NCBI RefSeq assembly: GCF_014649375.1 | Contig: NZ_BMSX01000015.1 | Span: forward strand, 220,716 to 284,715 | Length of the DNA: 64,000 nucleotides | Source of the DNA: Streptomyces aurantiogriseus | Lineage (GTDB): Bacteria > Actinomycetota > Actinomycetes > Streptomycetales > Streptomycetaceae | Reading direction: 5' to 3' | Part shown: positions 40,838 through 49,564 of the stretch, one piece after another | Layout of the letters: each line of letters begins with the position of its first letter | Position numbering within the stretch: position 1 is the stretch's first letter | Notes under the pieces: model-generated | Told to the model about the DNA's origin: nothing | Databases searched by the model: none | Seen by the model: the letters and a program-made list of their open reading frames with translations, nothing else | Made by a program: the position numbers and the translations under genes

Positions 40838-41608
40838 CTGAACTCCCCCACCACCAAGATCACAGTCGTCATCGCCACCCGGCTCCGGCCCGACCGGCTC
40901 GGCTACCTGACCGCCCTGCACGAAAGCCTCACCCGGCAGAGCGTGCCGTGGGAGGCGGTGATCGCACTCGACGGCGCCGACCCCACCCGCCTGCCGGCGC
41001 CCCTCGCCGACGATCCGCGCGTGCATGTCCTCGCGCTGCCCTGGCCGGTCGGCGCCGCCTGCGCCCGCAACCTCGCCCTCAACGACGTGCGCACCGAGTA
41101 CGTCAACTGGGCCGACGATGATGACGAGTTCACCGACGACGCCATGGCCGTCCGGTTGCGCGCTCTGGAGACGACCGGCCTCGGCTGGTGCGCGGGATAC
41201 AGCGAAGACCTCCACCCGGACGGCACGACCACGTTGTGGCGGTGCCCGACTCCGCCCGGTCGGCACGAAGCCGGCGACGTGTGGACGTACTGGAAGAAGC
41301 CCGAGGACACCATCCCGATCGGGCCGACCACGATTCTCGCGCGCACCGATCTCGTGCGTGCCGCCCCGATGGGCGGGCTCATCCAGGGCGAGGACTACAT
41401 GGCCGCGGTCGGCGTCACCTGCCTCGCGGCGGGCATCCTGCTGCCCGTCCCGGTCTACCGGTACCGCAAACACCCAGGCCAGATGACCCGCCAGGACGCC
41501 TATGCCGCCCTGGAGCCGGGGGCTCGGCGGCATGCGTGGAACTACGGACGCAGCCTGCGATCTGCCCTCTCCGCCCGGGAGACGAGCGATGCAACCGGGG
41601 TGGTCTGA
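40838..41608 (+). CDS. family 2 glycosyltransferase with probable CTG start
   Basis: 256 aa. GT-A fold: ITVVIATRLRPDRLGYLTAL, WEAVIALDGADP, GAACARNLALNDVRTEYVNW, and the acidic metal-binding stretch ADDDDEF. IQGEDYMAAVGVTCLAAGIL carries the catalytic-region ED. GCGGAGA upstream places a CTG at 40838 at 6 nt; a TTG at 40802 would overlap the preceding gene's stop and lacks a site. GT2 enzymes transfer sugars to lipids, proteins or metabolites. The acceptor is unknown, and a glycosyltransferase is unexpected in a run of conjugation accessory genes. Confidence 0.8.
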   Translation: MNSPTTKITVVIATRLRPDRLGYLTALHESLTRQSVPWEAVIALDGADPTRLPAPLADDPRVHVLALPWPVGAACARNLALNDVRTEYVNWADDDDEFTDDAMAVRLRALETTGLGWCAGYSEDLHPDGTTTLWRCPTPPGRHEAGDVWTYWKKPEDTIPIGPTTILARTDLVRAAPMGGLIQGEDYMAAVGVTCLAAGILLPVPVYRYRKHPGQMTRQDAYAALEPGARRHAWNYGRSLRSALSARETSDATGVV

Positions 41609-42135
41609 TGTCATCCTCCGTCACCCAGGCCACGCTCGATTACCTGGCCCGGTGCCTGGACGAGCTTGCAGACCAGTTCCCGGCCAGCCCCGACGCCGTC
41701 GACCTGGTCACGCTCACCGACGACATCGGCATGCTGGTCCACCATCTGCAGCACGCCACCGAACGCGCGCAGGAACGGTTCACCGCACCACAGACGGTCC
41801 ACCCGCCCGAACGCGCCACCCTGGTCCGGCTCACCAGAGCCACCGCCGGTATCGCGCAAGCTCTGGGCACACTCGCCGAGGCCCTGACCTACGCCACGAC
41901 CGGGTTCCAGCGTGAGGGCCTGCCAGACCTCGTCCACTCGCCTCTGCACAACGATCCCGAGGTCCTGCGGATCATGACGGCTGAGAAATACGTCGCGACC
42001 CGCGCCCGCCTGCGCCAGACCGCCGCCGCCCTGCGTGCGATATCCACACCGGCCGGGCCGTCCACGCCGCGAACGACCGGCCTACGAACCCTGCCGGCTG
42101 CTGGCCCGCAGCCACGGCAGCCGAACCGCCACTGA
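41608..42135 (+). CDS. small helical protein, 175 aa
   Basis: ATG overlapping the glycosyltransferase stop (TGATG). Helical segments: TLDYLARCLDELADQFPASP, DIGMLVHHLQHATERAQERF, TRATAGIAQALGTLAEALTY, ATRARLRQTAAALRAIS. Same general type as the other small helical genes. Family not recognised. Confidence 0.58.
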   Translation: MSSSVTQATLDYLARCLDELADQFPASPDAVDLVTLTDDIGMLVHHLQHATERAQERFTAPQTVHPPERATLVRLTRATAGIAQALGTLAEALTYATTGFQREGLPDLVHSPLHNDPEVLRIMTAEKYVATRARLRQTAAALRAISTPAGPSTPRTTGLRTLPAAGPQPRQPNRH

Positions 42136-42157
42136 GCCTGTCGAAGGAACCCCCGAG

Positions 42158-43333
42158 ATGGCCCCGAACCCTCCTGCCGAGATCCAGCTCGCCTACAGCC
42201 GCGCCGCCGGTCTGGTCGCCATCGCCCACGGCGAGCAGTACCGGTGGGCCCACACCGCCCTGGAACAGGCTGGATTCACCAAACGGGACGACGGAAGCTA
42301 CAGCACGCCCGGCCCCGACGTCCGCGCTGCCGCCGCGAAGCTGCTGCCACTCGCCCACCGCCACCACGCCACCGTGAACGTCAGCCCTCGTCCGTTCCTC
42401 GGCGACATCGCCGACCGGATCGCCGCGCAGTTGCCTGGGACGTGGACCGCGCAGGTCGAGATCTACGCCCATCCCGTCTGGCAGGGGGATCTGTTGCCCT
42501 GGCTGTGGGATCGCGGTGAACTCGTCCGGACGGTGGAGAACCAGCGTGTGCCGTACGCGGCGAAGCTCACCAGCGACACCGGCGCCGAACTGCTGCTCGC
42601 GGAACGGGGCGAGGATCCCCGGCGCGGCTATCTGGTCGGGGCGCTCGCCTCCCACTGGGAGTTCGGCGACAGCTACGACAAGCCCTACGCGCCGTCCAGC
42701 ATCGTGATCCCTTCCCAACCGGACCGGGCGGCCGAGACCATCACGGATGCGTTCCTGCCCGCCTACCACCGGGCCCTGCACGCGCGGCGTCTGAACGCCG
42801 TGGTCACCGCACTGGACGAACTGCGCGCCGACTACGACGACTTGACGGCAATCTGGGTATCCGGCCGATCCAGCGACGGCACCCTCCTCGACGGTCGCGG
42901 TGTGATGGAGGCAAGCAGGACCTTCGCCGAGCGCGCCTGGCGCACCTTCCGGGCCGTCCTCACCCACGCGCCGGGCCTGCTGCAACAGTGCGGTGCCGCG
43001 GTCGCGGACCGTACCGCCGACGCAGACATCGTGGCCCAGCTGAGCGAGGCTCTCGCCTCCAGCCAGGCGGCACTCGATGCCTGGCGGCACAGCCAGAACC
43101 CCGCCACCGCCCAGCCTTCCGCCCGCCTGCTGCCGCCGGCCGAGGTGCGCACCCGGCTCGGACTTGAGGCGGTACCGGCCATCGAGACCTGGCTCGCCCA
43201 GCGCGGTGCCTTCGTACGCATTGCCCGTTCCGCCCAGCCCGGCGGCCCCGCCCGGCCGCACGCCGACGAGCTCATTCCCTCCGCCCAGTCCGCCGTACCC
43301 CGCCCCTCCCACCCACCGACCCCTCGCCGCTGA
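42158..43333 (+). CDS. large LPGTW-family protein, copy 4 (391 aa)
   Basis: AAGGA before the ATG. This copy has an extra N-terminal domain (AYSRAAGLVAIAHGEQYRWA; FTKRDDGSYSTPGPDVRAAA) before the family core (IADRIAAQLPGTWTAQVEIY, LLPWLWDRGELVRTV, RGYLVGALASHWEFG). A C-terminal helical part (FAERAWRTFRAVLTHAPGLL) may be a fused helical partner. It therefore looks like a fusion of two of the neighbouring gene types, which supports the idea that they work together. Confidence 0.6.
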   Translation: MAPNPPAEIQLAYSRAAGLVAIAHGEQYRWAHTALEQAGFTKRDDGSYSTPGPDVRAAAAKLLPLAHRHHATVNVSPRPFLGDIADRIAAQLPGTWTAQVEIYAHPVWQGDLLPWLWDRGELVRTVENQRVPYAAKLTSDTGAELLLAERGEDPRRGYLVGALASHWEFGDSYDKPYAPSSIVIPSQPDRAAETITDAFLPAYHRALHARRLNAVVTALDELRADYDDLTAIWVSGRSSDGTLLDGRGVMEASRTFAERAWRTFRAVLTHAPGLLQQCGAAVADRTADADIVAQLSEALASSQAALDAWRHSQNPATAQPSARLLPPAEVRTRLGLEAVPAIETWLAQRGAFVRIARSAQPGGPARPHADELIPSAQSAVPRPSHPPTPRR

Positions 43334-43353
43334 CCAGCAGAAAGGATCCCTCT

Positions 43354-43779
43354 CTGTCCGACCACTTCCGCTTCCGCACCCATCCCGAACACGGCTTCGT
43401 CGCCACCGCCGACCCGAGCTTTACCCCCCACCTGGCCGAATGGTTCCTCGTCCGCGAGCAATTCGAGCCCGTCCCCTTCTCGCCGGGCCTGTACCGGCTC
43501 ACCGAGCCGGAACGCGACGGGCTGCGCCGCACCCGCCAAGCCGTCCACGACATCCGCAGCCTCGGCTACCGAGTGCAAGCCGACAACACGCTCGACCCCG
43601 CCCACGCACCGGCTCCGCCCCAGCCGCCGACCAGCAACGACCAGGCTGAACGGCGCTCCCGCATCGCGCAGGCCGCCGCCGTACGTCCCTCCCGCATCAG
43701 CGCCCTGGCCACCGCCCCATCGACGGCAGCGCCGCGCACTGTCGGTGCTGCGGACGCGCAGCGGGGGCGGGGCCGGTGA
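43354..43779 (+). CDS. hypothetical protein with CTG start, 141 aa
   Basis: The frame has no ATG, GTG or TTG before a GTG at 43573, which would remove the first 73 residues. AAAGGA (43341-43346) lies 7 nt before CTG 43354, giving SDHFRFRTHPEHGFVATADP, then HLAEWFLVREQFEPVPFSPG and LYRLTEPERDGLRRTRQAVH, a compact alpha/beta domain, and a basic Ala-rich tail. The continuous good codon use from 43354 supports this start. Function unknown. Confidence 0.68.
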   Translation: MSDHFRFRTHPEHGFVATADPSFTPHLAEWFLVREQFEPVPFSPGLYRLTEPERDGLRRTRQAVHDIRSLGYRVQADNTLDPAHAPAPPQPPTSNDQAERRSRIAQAAAVRPSRISALATAPSTAAPRTVGAADAQRGRGR

Positions 43780-44123
43780 ACACGACCAGTAAGCCGATCC
43801 GCATCACCCGCGGTGAGGGTGGTGAGGTCGAAGTCGAAGGACCGTACGACGTCTTCGCCGCAGAGGTCCTACGCCGGGCGGGATTCCTGTTCGAACCGTC
43901 GCTGCGCGGCCACTGGATCCGCCTCCCGTTCGACCTTGGCCGCGCCTGGGAGAACGAGCACGCGAGCTGGGCTGCCGAGATGCTGGCCGCCGCCCGCTAC
44001 CCGGTGCGCCTCGACCCCGACCTCCGTGTCTCGCGCCCCGGCCAATCCGCCCCGTCCGCCCCGAAACACCGACCGGCGATGACCGCGCAGGCACCACCGG
44101 CAGGACGCCGGACGCACCACTGA
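43776..44123 (+). CDS. hypothetical protein, 115 aa
   Basis: GTG overlapping the previous stop. SKPIRITRGEGGEVEVEGPY and VFAAEVLRRAGFLFEPSLRG form a likely strand-strand-helix; HASWAAEMLAAARYPVRLDP follows. The A-E-L-RRAGF pattern resembles segments of the protein at 55831, suggesting a shared small domain. Function unknown. Confidence 0.58.
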   Translation: MNTTSKPIRITRGEGGEVEVEGPYDVFAAEVLRRAGFLFEPSLRGHWIRLPFDLGRAWENEHASWAAEMLAAARYPVRLDPDLRVSRPGQSAPSAPKHRPAMTAQAPPAGRRTHH

Positions 44124-44145
44124 CCTCAACCGCCAGGAGCAACCG

Positions 44146-45309
44146 ATCCCCAACACGCCGACTCCTGCCGCGAGCGAACTCGCCTGGAAAGCACGTGACT
44201 TCCGGCTGCGCATGATTGACATCGGCCGTGAGGTCGAGGCTGCGCTCGACACCACCCGGGACCGCCACGGACGGACCGTCCACCATCACGCCGCAGTCGC
44301 AGCCCGCGCCCACCGCAACCAGGCAGCCCTCCAGGCGTACGCCACCTACTTGGTCCCGCACGCCGACGAACTGCTCGCCGCTGCCCGCCGCGCCCTCGAC
44401 GAGCTCCCTCTTGCCCGGCACACCGCCGGATGGCGAACCCTGCTCGAGGACCTCGCCGTCTCCCACACGGAGATCGCAAGGGTCCTCGGCCGGCCCGCCG
44501 TCTCTGGCTCTACCGCCGAGCGTGAGCAGCAAACGGCAGTGTGGCCGCACCTCGCCTTCTGGGCGGACCACAGCTATCTCGCCACCGATCTCGCCGACCA
44601 GCGCCACCAGCCCGAGATCCCGCTGACCGCCGAGGAACAGCAGATGTGGACCGACACGGCTCGGGCGGCGCAGCGCCGCGGCGAGCTGGATCTGATCGAG
44701 TCGTGGTACGCCGCCGACGGCCGGCCGATCACGCTCGCCCACCTGATCGAGGACGACGCCTCGACCGTGATCGCTCTGTCCGGCGATCCGGATGCACCGG
44801 GCTGGCAGGTGATCGGGCACTATGCCAACGAATACGTCGCCGGGCAGGCACTGCCGTCCGCGGTCCCGCCCGGCGTGCTGCGGCCGGACGTCTCCCGGTT
44901 CAACCGCCCGGAGCCCGCGCCCGAGGTGTCGCTGCAGGAGCTGATCCGGGACGTCACCGAGGCCCAGGGCGCCGGTGACGTCTCCGAAGCCCTGTTCACC
45001 GCCGCCCAGCACGGCTACGACGCGGGACCACTGGTCCGCCTCCAGGAACTCCTCGACACGGCCGGCCAGTTCGCCCAGGCCCTGGAAACTGTGCGCGGCC
45101 AGCAGATCGCCGCCCGGCTCGCCGCGCTCGGCCGACAGATCGACTTCCTCACCCGCGAAGTGCACGAGGCGGCCGAAGACCTCGGCGCGACCGTCGCCGT
45201 CCTGCCGCCGCACCGCACCCCCAGGCCACGGATCCGCCCGCGCCCGGCCCTGGACACGACACCTCCCACGCCCCCTGCCCGTGGCTCGACACCCGCGCGC
45301 CAGCGCTGA
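44146..45309 (+). CDS. hypothetical helical protein with ATC start, 387 aa
   Basis: AGGAG (44135-44139) is 6 nt before an in-frame ATC at 44146; the first canonical codon is an ATG at 44212, 76 nt from any good site. From ATC the protein reads PNTPTPAASELAWKARDFRL and continues with helices (AALQAYATYLVPHADELLAA; LVRLQELLDTAGQFAQALET), a central mixed domain (LDLIESWYAADGRPITLAHL; DAPGWQVIGHYANEYVAGQA) and a Pro/Arg tail. The family is unrecognised; it may fuse a helical module with a small catalytic or binding domain. Confidence 0.62.
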   Translation: MPNTPTPAASELAWKARDFRLRMIDIGREVEAALDTTRDRHGRTVHHHAAVAARAHRNQAALQAYATYLVPHADELLAAARRALDELPLARHTAGWRTLLEDLAVSHTEIARVLGRPAVSGSTAEREQQTAVWPHLAFWADHSYLATDLADQRHQPEIPLTAEEQQMWTDTARAAQRRGELDLIESWYAADGRPITLAHLIEDDASTVIALSGDPDAPGWQVIGHYANEYVAGQALPSAVPPGVLRPDVSRFNRPEPAPEVSLQELIRDVTEAQGAGDVSEALFTAAQHGYDAGPLVRLQELLDTAGQFAQALETVRGQQIAARLAALGRQIDFLTREVHEAAEDLGATVAVLPPHRTPRPRIRPRPALDTTPPTPPARGSTPARQR

Positions 45310-45359
45310 AGCACAACCCCAACCTCACCCCGCGTCCGTCTACTTGAGGAGATTCATCT

Positions 45360-45857
45360 ATGGCAGTCCGCACGAAGTGGACTATCGAACACCTGTGTGG
45401 CCATGAGATCGTCCACAATCTGTCCGACCGCCCCGCCGACAAGCGGGCGGGCTTCGCCCGCTGGCTGGCTGGCCGGGACTGCACCGACTGCTGGAAGGCC
45501 GCCCGCGACGCCGACACCGTGTCCAAGGAGCAGTGGCTCGCGGCCAAGCGCGCCGAGGAGCAGCACGCCGCAGCCGAGTGGGCCGAGAAGTTCGACATGC
45601 CGCCGCTGGAAGGACCCGAGAAGGCGCTGGACTGGGGTGAGCGCTCCCGCCACCAGCTGGTGACCGCCGCGCACACCGCCCTCGTCGCCGAAGGCACCTG
45701 GGACGAGGCGGACTGGGCCGAGCTGGAAGAGAAGGCCCGCGCAATCACCCGGGCCGGATGGTGGATCGACCAACGGGACGCAGAGGGCTCTGACCTGGTC
45801 GAACTCCTCGACGCCGCCAGCGAGTCCGACCGCGGGACGGAGAACCCGTTCCACTGA
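45360..45857 (+). CDS. zinc-finger-like hypothetical protein, 165 aa
   Basis: GAGGAG before ATG. CGHEIVHNL near the start and CTDCWKAA near residue 40 could together bind zinc. The rest is helical and acidic (EQWLAAKRAEEQHAAAEWAE; WDEADWAELEEKARAITRAG). Proteins of this pattern (C-G-H-E, then a GRDCTDCW knuckle) are frequent on Streptomyces plasmids; function unknown. It is followed by copy B of the 35-bp repeat. Confidence 0.65.
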   Translation: MAVRTKWTIEHLCGHEIVHNLSDRPADKRAGFARWLAGRDCTDCWKAARDADTVSKEQWLAAKRAEEQHAAAEWAEKFDMPPLEGPEKALDWGERSRHQLVTAAHTALVAEGTWDEADWAELEEKARAITRAGWWIDQRDAEGSDLVELLDAASESDRGTENPFH

Positions 45858-45870
45858 CAAGCGGCCGGAA

Positions 45871-45905
45871 CATAGCCGACGATCGCCGGTTAGCCAAACC
45901 GGCGA
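45871..45905. repeat. 35-bp repeat copy B
   Basis: Exact reverse complement of 22491-22525. It contains a palindrome with perfect 11-bp arms, GATCGCCGGTT (45881-45891) and AACCGGCGATC (45897-45907), around AGCCA. It lies in the 102-bp gap between plus-strand genes. Possible functions: terminator, recombination site, or binding site for an element-encoded protein. Confidence 0.8.
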
Positions 45906-45959
45906 TCCTGCGGACCATTGATCCTCCCACTGCCGCCCGCTCTGCGTGGAAGGACCTGC

Positions 45960-46397
45960 ATGACCGAGCCCTCCCGGCCCCCGACCACACCGACCGTCGT
46001 CGCGCCGACGCCCGACCCACTCACGCCTGAACGGGACATCACCCACCGGCATTTCCGGCCTGGTGAGCAGGTCGTCGTCCTCAAGGGCGTTGTCGGGGGC
46101 GATCTGTGGGGCGACTCGATGCGCGTCGTCACCCCGTCCTGGCACACCCCTACCGACGAGGATGGCTGGCGGCTGCGTGACCCGGACGGCGGCCGGCAGA
46201 CCTACATCACGGCCCACCCTCGCTACCTTGCCCACCTCTCCCGCCCGTGCCCGGACTGCATGATCTACGTACGCGCGATGGGCGACTACCTCCTGCCGAA
46301 GTACCCAGCCAGTGACCACGTGGTCGACTGCGGCTGGTACACCACCACGGCCCTCGGCCAGCTCGTGCACGTCAACGACGCCCGGGGCGGCCGGTGA
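45960..46397 (+). CDS. hypothetical protein, 145 aa
   Basis: ATG after GGAAGGA. A Pro/Thr-rich N-terminus is followed by a compact domain (FRPGEQVVVLKGVVGGDLWG; DEDGWRLRDPDGGRQTYITA) and Cys pairs (CPDCMIYV; VVDCGWY) that could bind a metal. The start lies downstream of repeat copy B, so this may be the first gene of a new transcription unit. Not recognised. Confidence 0.58.
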   Translation: MTEPSRPPTTPTVVAPTPDPLTPERDITHRHFRPGEQVVVLKGVVGGDLWGDSMRVVTPSWHTPTDEDGWRLRDPDGGRQTYITAHPRYLAHLSRPCPDCMIYVRAMGDYLLPKYPASDHVVDCGWYTTTALGQLVHVNDARGGR

Positions 46398-47173
46398 GTC
46401 TCCCCACCCGCCGCCCCGGCCGCGCCCTGGCCCTCGTCCGTGCCCGGACCCGGGCCGCCCTGACGCCGGCAGACCCGCGCTGGCCCGCCCGCCTGGCAGC
46501 CGATCTACGTGAACTCGACGCAGACTGGCGGGAGTCGGCGGAGGTCTGCGCGGATGCCGCCTGGGCGGCCCGGGCCTCCGGACACAGCGTTCTCGGTCTG
46601 CTGCGTCCCGACCAGGTCACCGCTGCCGACTCGGACCCGGTCGCCGCCCGCACATACCGGCACCTCTGCCTGAGCGCCCTGCGCTACGACTTCCGCTGCC
46701 CCACCTTGCAGGCGCTCATCGAGCAACTCCCCCCGACAGCACGCGCGGAGCTGGACTGCTACAGCCGCGCCCTGTACGCCTTCGCGCTGCTGGGCCAGTC
46801 CCGCGCCGAGGGCCTGGCCCTCATGGACGAGGTCCTCGACCAGGCCGGGGAGCACGTCAAGACCCTGCATGTGCTGCTGCACGGCCTGTGGCTCGGCCAG
46901 CGCCTGCCCCAGCGCGCCGCGCGCATTCTCGACCTCGCCGCCCGCCCGCCGTTCGCCGACCGTACGGATCCGCTCGTGCTCTTCAGGGAGGCCGACGCGC
47001 TGCGTCAGCTCGGCCGGTACAACGACGGACTCGAGGCGATCGACCGCGCCCTGGACCTTCTGCCGCCGGGCGATGTATCGGTGCACGCCGATCTAGTCCG
47101 CGAGCGCTCTCTCATCGCCGCCGTCGGCGACCTGGACCAGCACGCACGAACCGGCGGAGGCGTCCCAAGGTGA
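46394..47173 (+). CDS. TPR-like repeat protein, 259 aa
   Basis: GTG overlapping the previous stop. The sequence is built of helical pairs typical of tetratricopeptide-like repeats: LGQSRAEGLALMDEVLDQAG, EHVKTLHVLLHGLWLGQRLP, and DPLVLFREADALRQLGRYND then GLEAIDRALDLLPPGD. Such repeats mediate protein-protein contacts. Its stop overlaps the GTG of the relaxase paralog, suggesting the two interact. Confidence 0.65.
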   Translation: MSLPTRRPGRALALVRARTRAALTPADPRWPARLAADLRELDADWRESAEVCADAAWAARASGHSVLGLLRPDQVTAADSDPVAARTYRHLCLSALRYDFRCPTLQALIEQLPPTARAELDCYSRALYAFALLGQSRAEGLALMDEVLDQAGEHVKTLHVLLHGLWLGQRLPQRAARILDLAARPPFADRTDPLVLFREADALRQLGRYNDGLEAIDRALDLLPPGDVSVHADLVRERSLIAAVGDLDQHARTGGGVPR

Positions 47174-48030
47174 TCCCGTACCTTCGCCCGCGCTGCGCCG
47201 AGGCTCGCGAGGCCCTGGAGAGTGCCCTCGGCCGCGCCGTCTCCGACCAGGAGGGGCTGACCGACCACACGATCGTCGCCTACTCGCCCCCGCTGGACTT
47301 CTACACGCTGGACGACGAACAGGCGGTGTGGACGTCGGCTCAGTGGGCCGAGCATCTCGACGACCCGCTCGTCGAACACCCCTTCACCGCAAGCACCCTG
47401 GGCGACAGACACGCGATCTTCCACCTCGACGTCCGGCTTCACCTCGGCGACCGCGCCCTGACCGGACCCGAATGGGCCGAGATCGTCCGGCGGCTTGCCC
47501 GCGCGGCCGGCATCGACCAGCCGGGGGACGACAACGGCTGCCGGTGGATCGCCGTCCAGGCCCAGCCCGGCCGCATCGATCTGATCGCCAACCTCATACG
47601 CCGCGACGGGACCTGGCAGCCCCGGCACCCCAACCTTGCACGCCGGGTCGCTGCCGAGGCCAGGCGCATCGAGACGGATCTCCGCCTCATCCCCGTGCGC
47701 ACCACTCCACAGCGCCGCGTCAGCGCCGCCGCCCCTGCCCCGTGCGCGTCGGCTCAGCTCGCGACAGTCCTGGCCCAGCTCGCCGACGAGCGGTCCGGGC
47801 CGCTGGCCACAGTTCGCGGGCTCGTCGAGCACGCCGCCCACCGCCTCGCGCGGCTGCCGGGAGCCGTCGGCCCCGACTCCTCGCACCGCCTGGAGCTGAT
47901 CGCCCGCCGCCTCCACGGGATCCAGCAGGACCTCGACGACGCCGCCGCCCAGCTCGACCCCGCGCCCGGCCGACCTGGCGTCCCGGCAACGCCGCCGGCC
48001 CCGCGGAACGCCGCTCGGCCATCACCGTAG
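47170..48030 (+). CDS. relaxase-fold paralog lacking the catalytic His triad
   Basis: 286 aa, GTG overlapping the upstream stop. Residues ~80-175 align with the relaxase core at 1507: HAIFHLDVRLHLGDRALTGP matches RHVWHLSVRNAAEDRILSDE, EWAEIVRRLARAAGID matches EWGDIARRMVAAAGVD, and CRWIAVQ matches CRWAAVR. The catalytic motif RHADDHIHIVATL is replaced by QAQPGRIDLIANL: all three His and the acidic pair are gone, and the N-terminal tyrosine motif is absent. The C-terminus is helical. Probably a DNA-binding or regulatory derivative rather than a nuclease. Confidence 0.75.
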   Translation: MIPYLRPRCAEAREALESALGRAVSDQEGLTDHTIVAYSPPLDFYTLDDEQAVWTSAQWAEHLDDPLVEHPFTASTLGDRHAIFHLDVRLHLGDRALTGPEWAEIVRRLARAAGIDQPGDDNGCRWIAVQAQPGRIDLIANLIRRDGTWQPRHPNLARRVAAEARRIETDLRLIPVRTTPQRRVSAAAPAPCASAQLATVLAQLADERSGPLATVRGLVEHAAHRLARLPGAVGPDSSHRLELIARRLHGIQQDLDDAAAQLDPAPGRPGVPATPPAPRNAARPSP

Positions 48031-48042
48031 GAGACACGCTCT

Positions 48043-48735
48043 TTGCCTCTCGCCGATCGCTTTCTGGGCGTCCACCGCGATCCCCACTCCGGCGAGGTCC
48101 TCGCCCGCGGCGGAGCCCCCGAGGCCCACAGCATTCTCCAGCGCTGCGGCTTCGTGCCCGAAGTCCGTGTCCATGAGACCCACCACCGGGCACCCGTGGA
48201 TCTCGCCGAGGCCGAGGAAATCCGCCTCGCCACCGACGCCGTGGCCCGGCTGCGGGCCGCCGGCTATCACGTCGACTGCGACCCACAGTTCGACACCGAC
48301 CGGCACCCGCCCCGCTATCTACCCCTCGGCGCCCAGGCCGCCCAGCTCGCCGACCGCATCCGTGAGGTCACCACGACCGAGGAAGCGGTCGAGGTACTCA
48401 CCGAGCTGACCGCCTCCCACGACGGCATCCTCGCGGGCATCGAGGCGGTCCTCACCGCGACCGCCGACTTCCACGACGGTCTCGGCGACCCGGCCGACAC
48501 CTATGTCGCCCGGCGCCTGCGCTACCTCGCCGACGAGCGCCTCGGCGTCATTCGCGGCGACCTCGCCAATACGCGCAACGCGCTCGCCGACCGGCATGCC
48601 CCACACCCCGGCCGCGGCGCCTGCACGCGGGACGTTTCCGGCGCGCAGCGCGAAGCCTCGGCCGTGTGCGCCTGCCCTCCGCTGCCGCGCACCGTGCCGG
48701 TCCCGCCCCCTGCCGTCACCGGCCCGCGCCGCTGA
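48043..48735 (+). CDS. helical accessory protein, 230 aa
   Basis: TTG with GTAGGAG upstream. An N-terminal domain of ~75 residues (FVPEVRVHETHHRAPVDLAE; AGYHVDCDPQFDTDRHPPRY) precedes the shared helical module: QAAQLADRIREVTTTEEAVE, VLTELTASHDGILAGIEAVL, RLRYLADERLGVIRGDLANT. The tail is Pro-rich. Member of the small-helical paralog set with an added domain. Function unknown. Confidence 0.6.
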   Translation: MPLADRFLGVHRDPHSGEVLARGGAPEAHSILQRCGFVPEVRVHETHHRAPVDLAEAEEIRLATDAVARLRAAGYHVDCDPQFDTDRHPPRYLPLGAQAAQLADRIREVTTTEEAVEVLTELTASHDGILAGIEAVLTATADFHDGLGDPADTYVARRLRYLADERLGVIRGDLANTRNALADRHAPHPGRGACTRDVSGAQREASAVCACPPLPRTVPVPPPAVTGPRR

Positions 48736-48760
48736 CCCCTCCCACCTTGCGAAGGAAGAC

Positions 48761-49534
48761 ATGCACGACCACGACTACGATCCCGGCCGCCTCGCGTCGT
48801 TCGCCGACGTACTCGCCGGGGAACTGCCCGGTGCCTGGAGCAGCACCTACCACCCGCCGGAGCACAAGGACGACCTCGCCGAACTTGGCGACCAGGTCTG
48901 GGACATGGATCTCGTCGCCGAGTCCCTTGTCGAACACCCGCTGGAACACGGAGCCGTCCTGACCCGCGAGGACGGCGCCCAGCTCGTCCTCCTCGACCGC
49001 CACGACGAGCGGGACGGCTTTCTCATCGCCGCCGTCGCCCCGCGTGATGTCCCCGGGGAGGCGTTCCGGGGGATACGGGAGCCGGACGGGATCTCTTTGA
49101 GCGACGATCCGTTTCTGAGCGCCGAGGCGGTCGCCGGCGACCTGCTGGCCCGGTACGACGCCGCGCTCGCCCAGGTCCGCCAGAACGCCACGGACCTGTC
49201 CGAGGAGCCCACCACCACACGGCCGTCCCAGCCGGAGCGGGTCGTCCTGACCTGGCAGGCCGACGGCAGTCTCACCACCGCCCCCGCCAGCGACACGGCC
49301 GCCGCTGTCCTGATCGCCAACGGGTTCGTCCACGACCAGCACACCGATGTCTATCGGCTGAGCGGCGACGACACCGCAGCCCAGGCGCGAGCCGTCCGCG
49401 GGGCCGGCGCGCAGCTCGCGGCCCAGGGCATCGCCACCGCGCTCCAGCACCCCTCGGGCCGGTTCGCTCCCACGGCCTCCGCGTCGGCGGCGTTGCCGCC
49501 CCAGACCCGCACCTCCACCGCGCGGAGCCGATGA
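48761..49534 (+). CDS. LPGTW-family hypothetical protein, copy 5 (257 aa)
   Basis: AAGGAAG before ATG. LASFADVLAGELPGAWSSTY gives the family opening, with QVWDMDLVAESLVEHPLEHG, DGFLIAAVAPRDVPGEAFRG, and REPDGISLSDDPFLSAEAVA. The second half has VVLTWQADGSLTTAPASDTA, matching copies 1 and 2. It follows the helical gene at 48043, repeating the helical/LPGTW pairing. Confidence 0.6.
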   Translation: MHDHDYDPGRLASFADVLAGELPGAWSSTYHPPEHKDDLAELGDQVWDMDLVAESLVEHPLEHGAVLTREDGAQLVLLDRHDERDGFLIAAVAPRDVPGEAFRGIREPDGISLSDDPFLSAEAVAGDLLARYDAALAQVRQNATDLSEEPTTTRPSQPERVVLTWQADGSLTTAPASDTAAAVLIANGFVHDQHTDVYRLSGDDTAAQARAVRGAGAQLAAQGIATALQHPSGRFAPTASASAALPPQTRTSTARSR

Positions 49535-49564
49535 GGCAGGACAGCTCCGAGCCCGACTTCGGGG

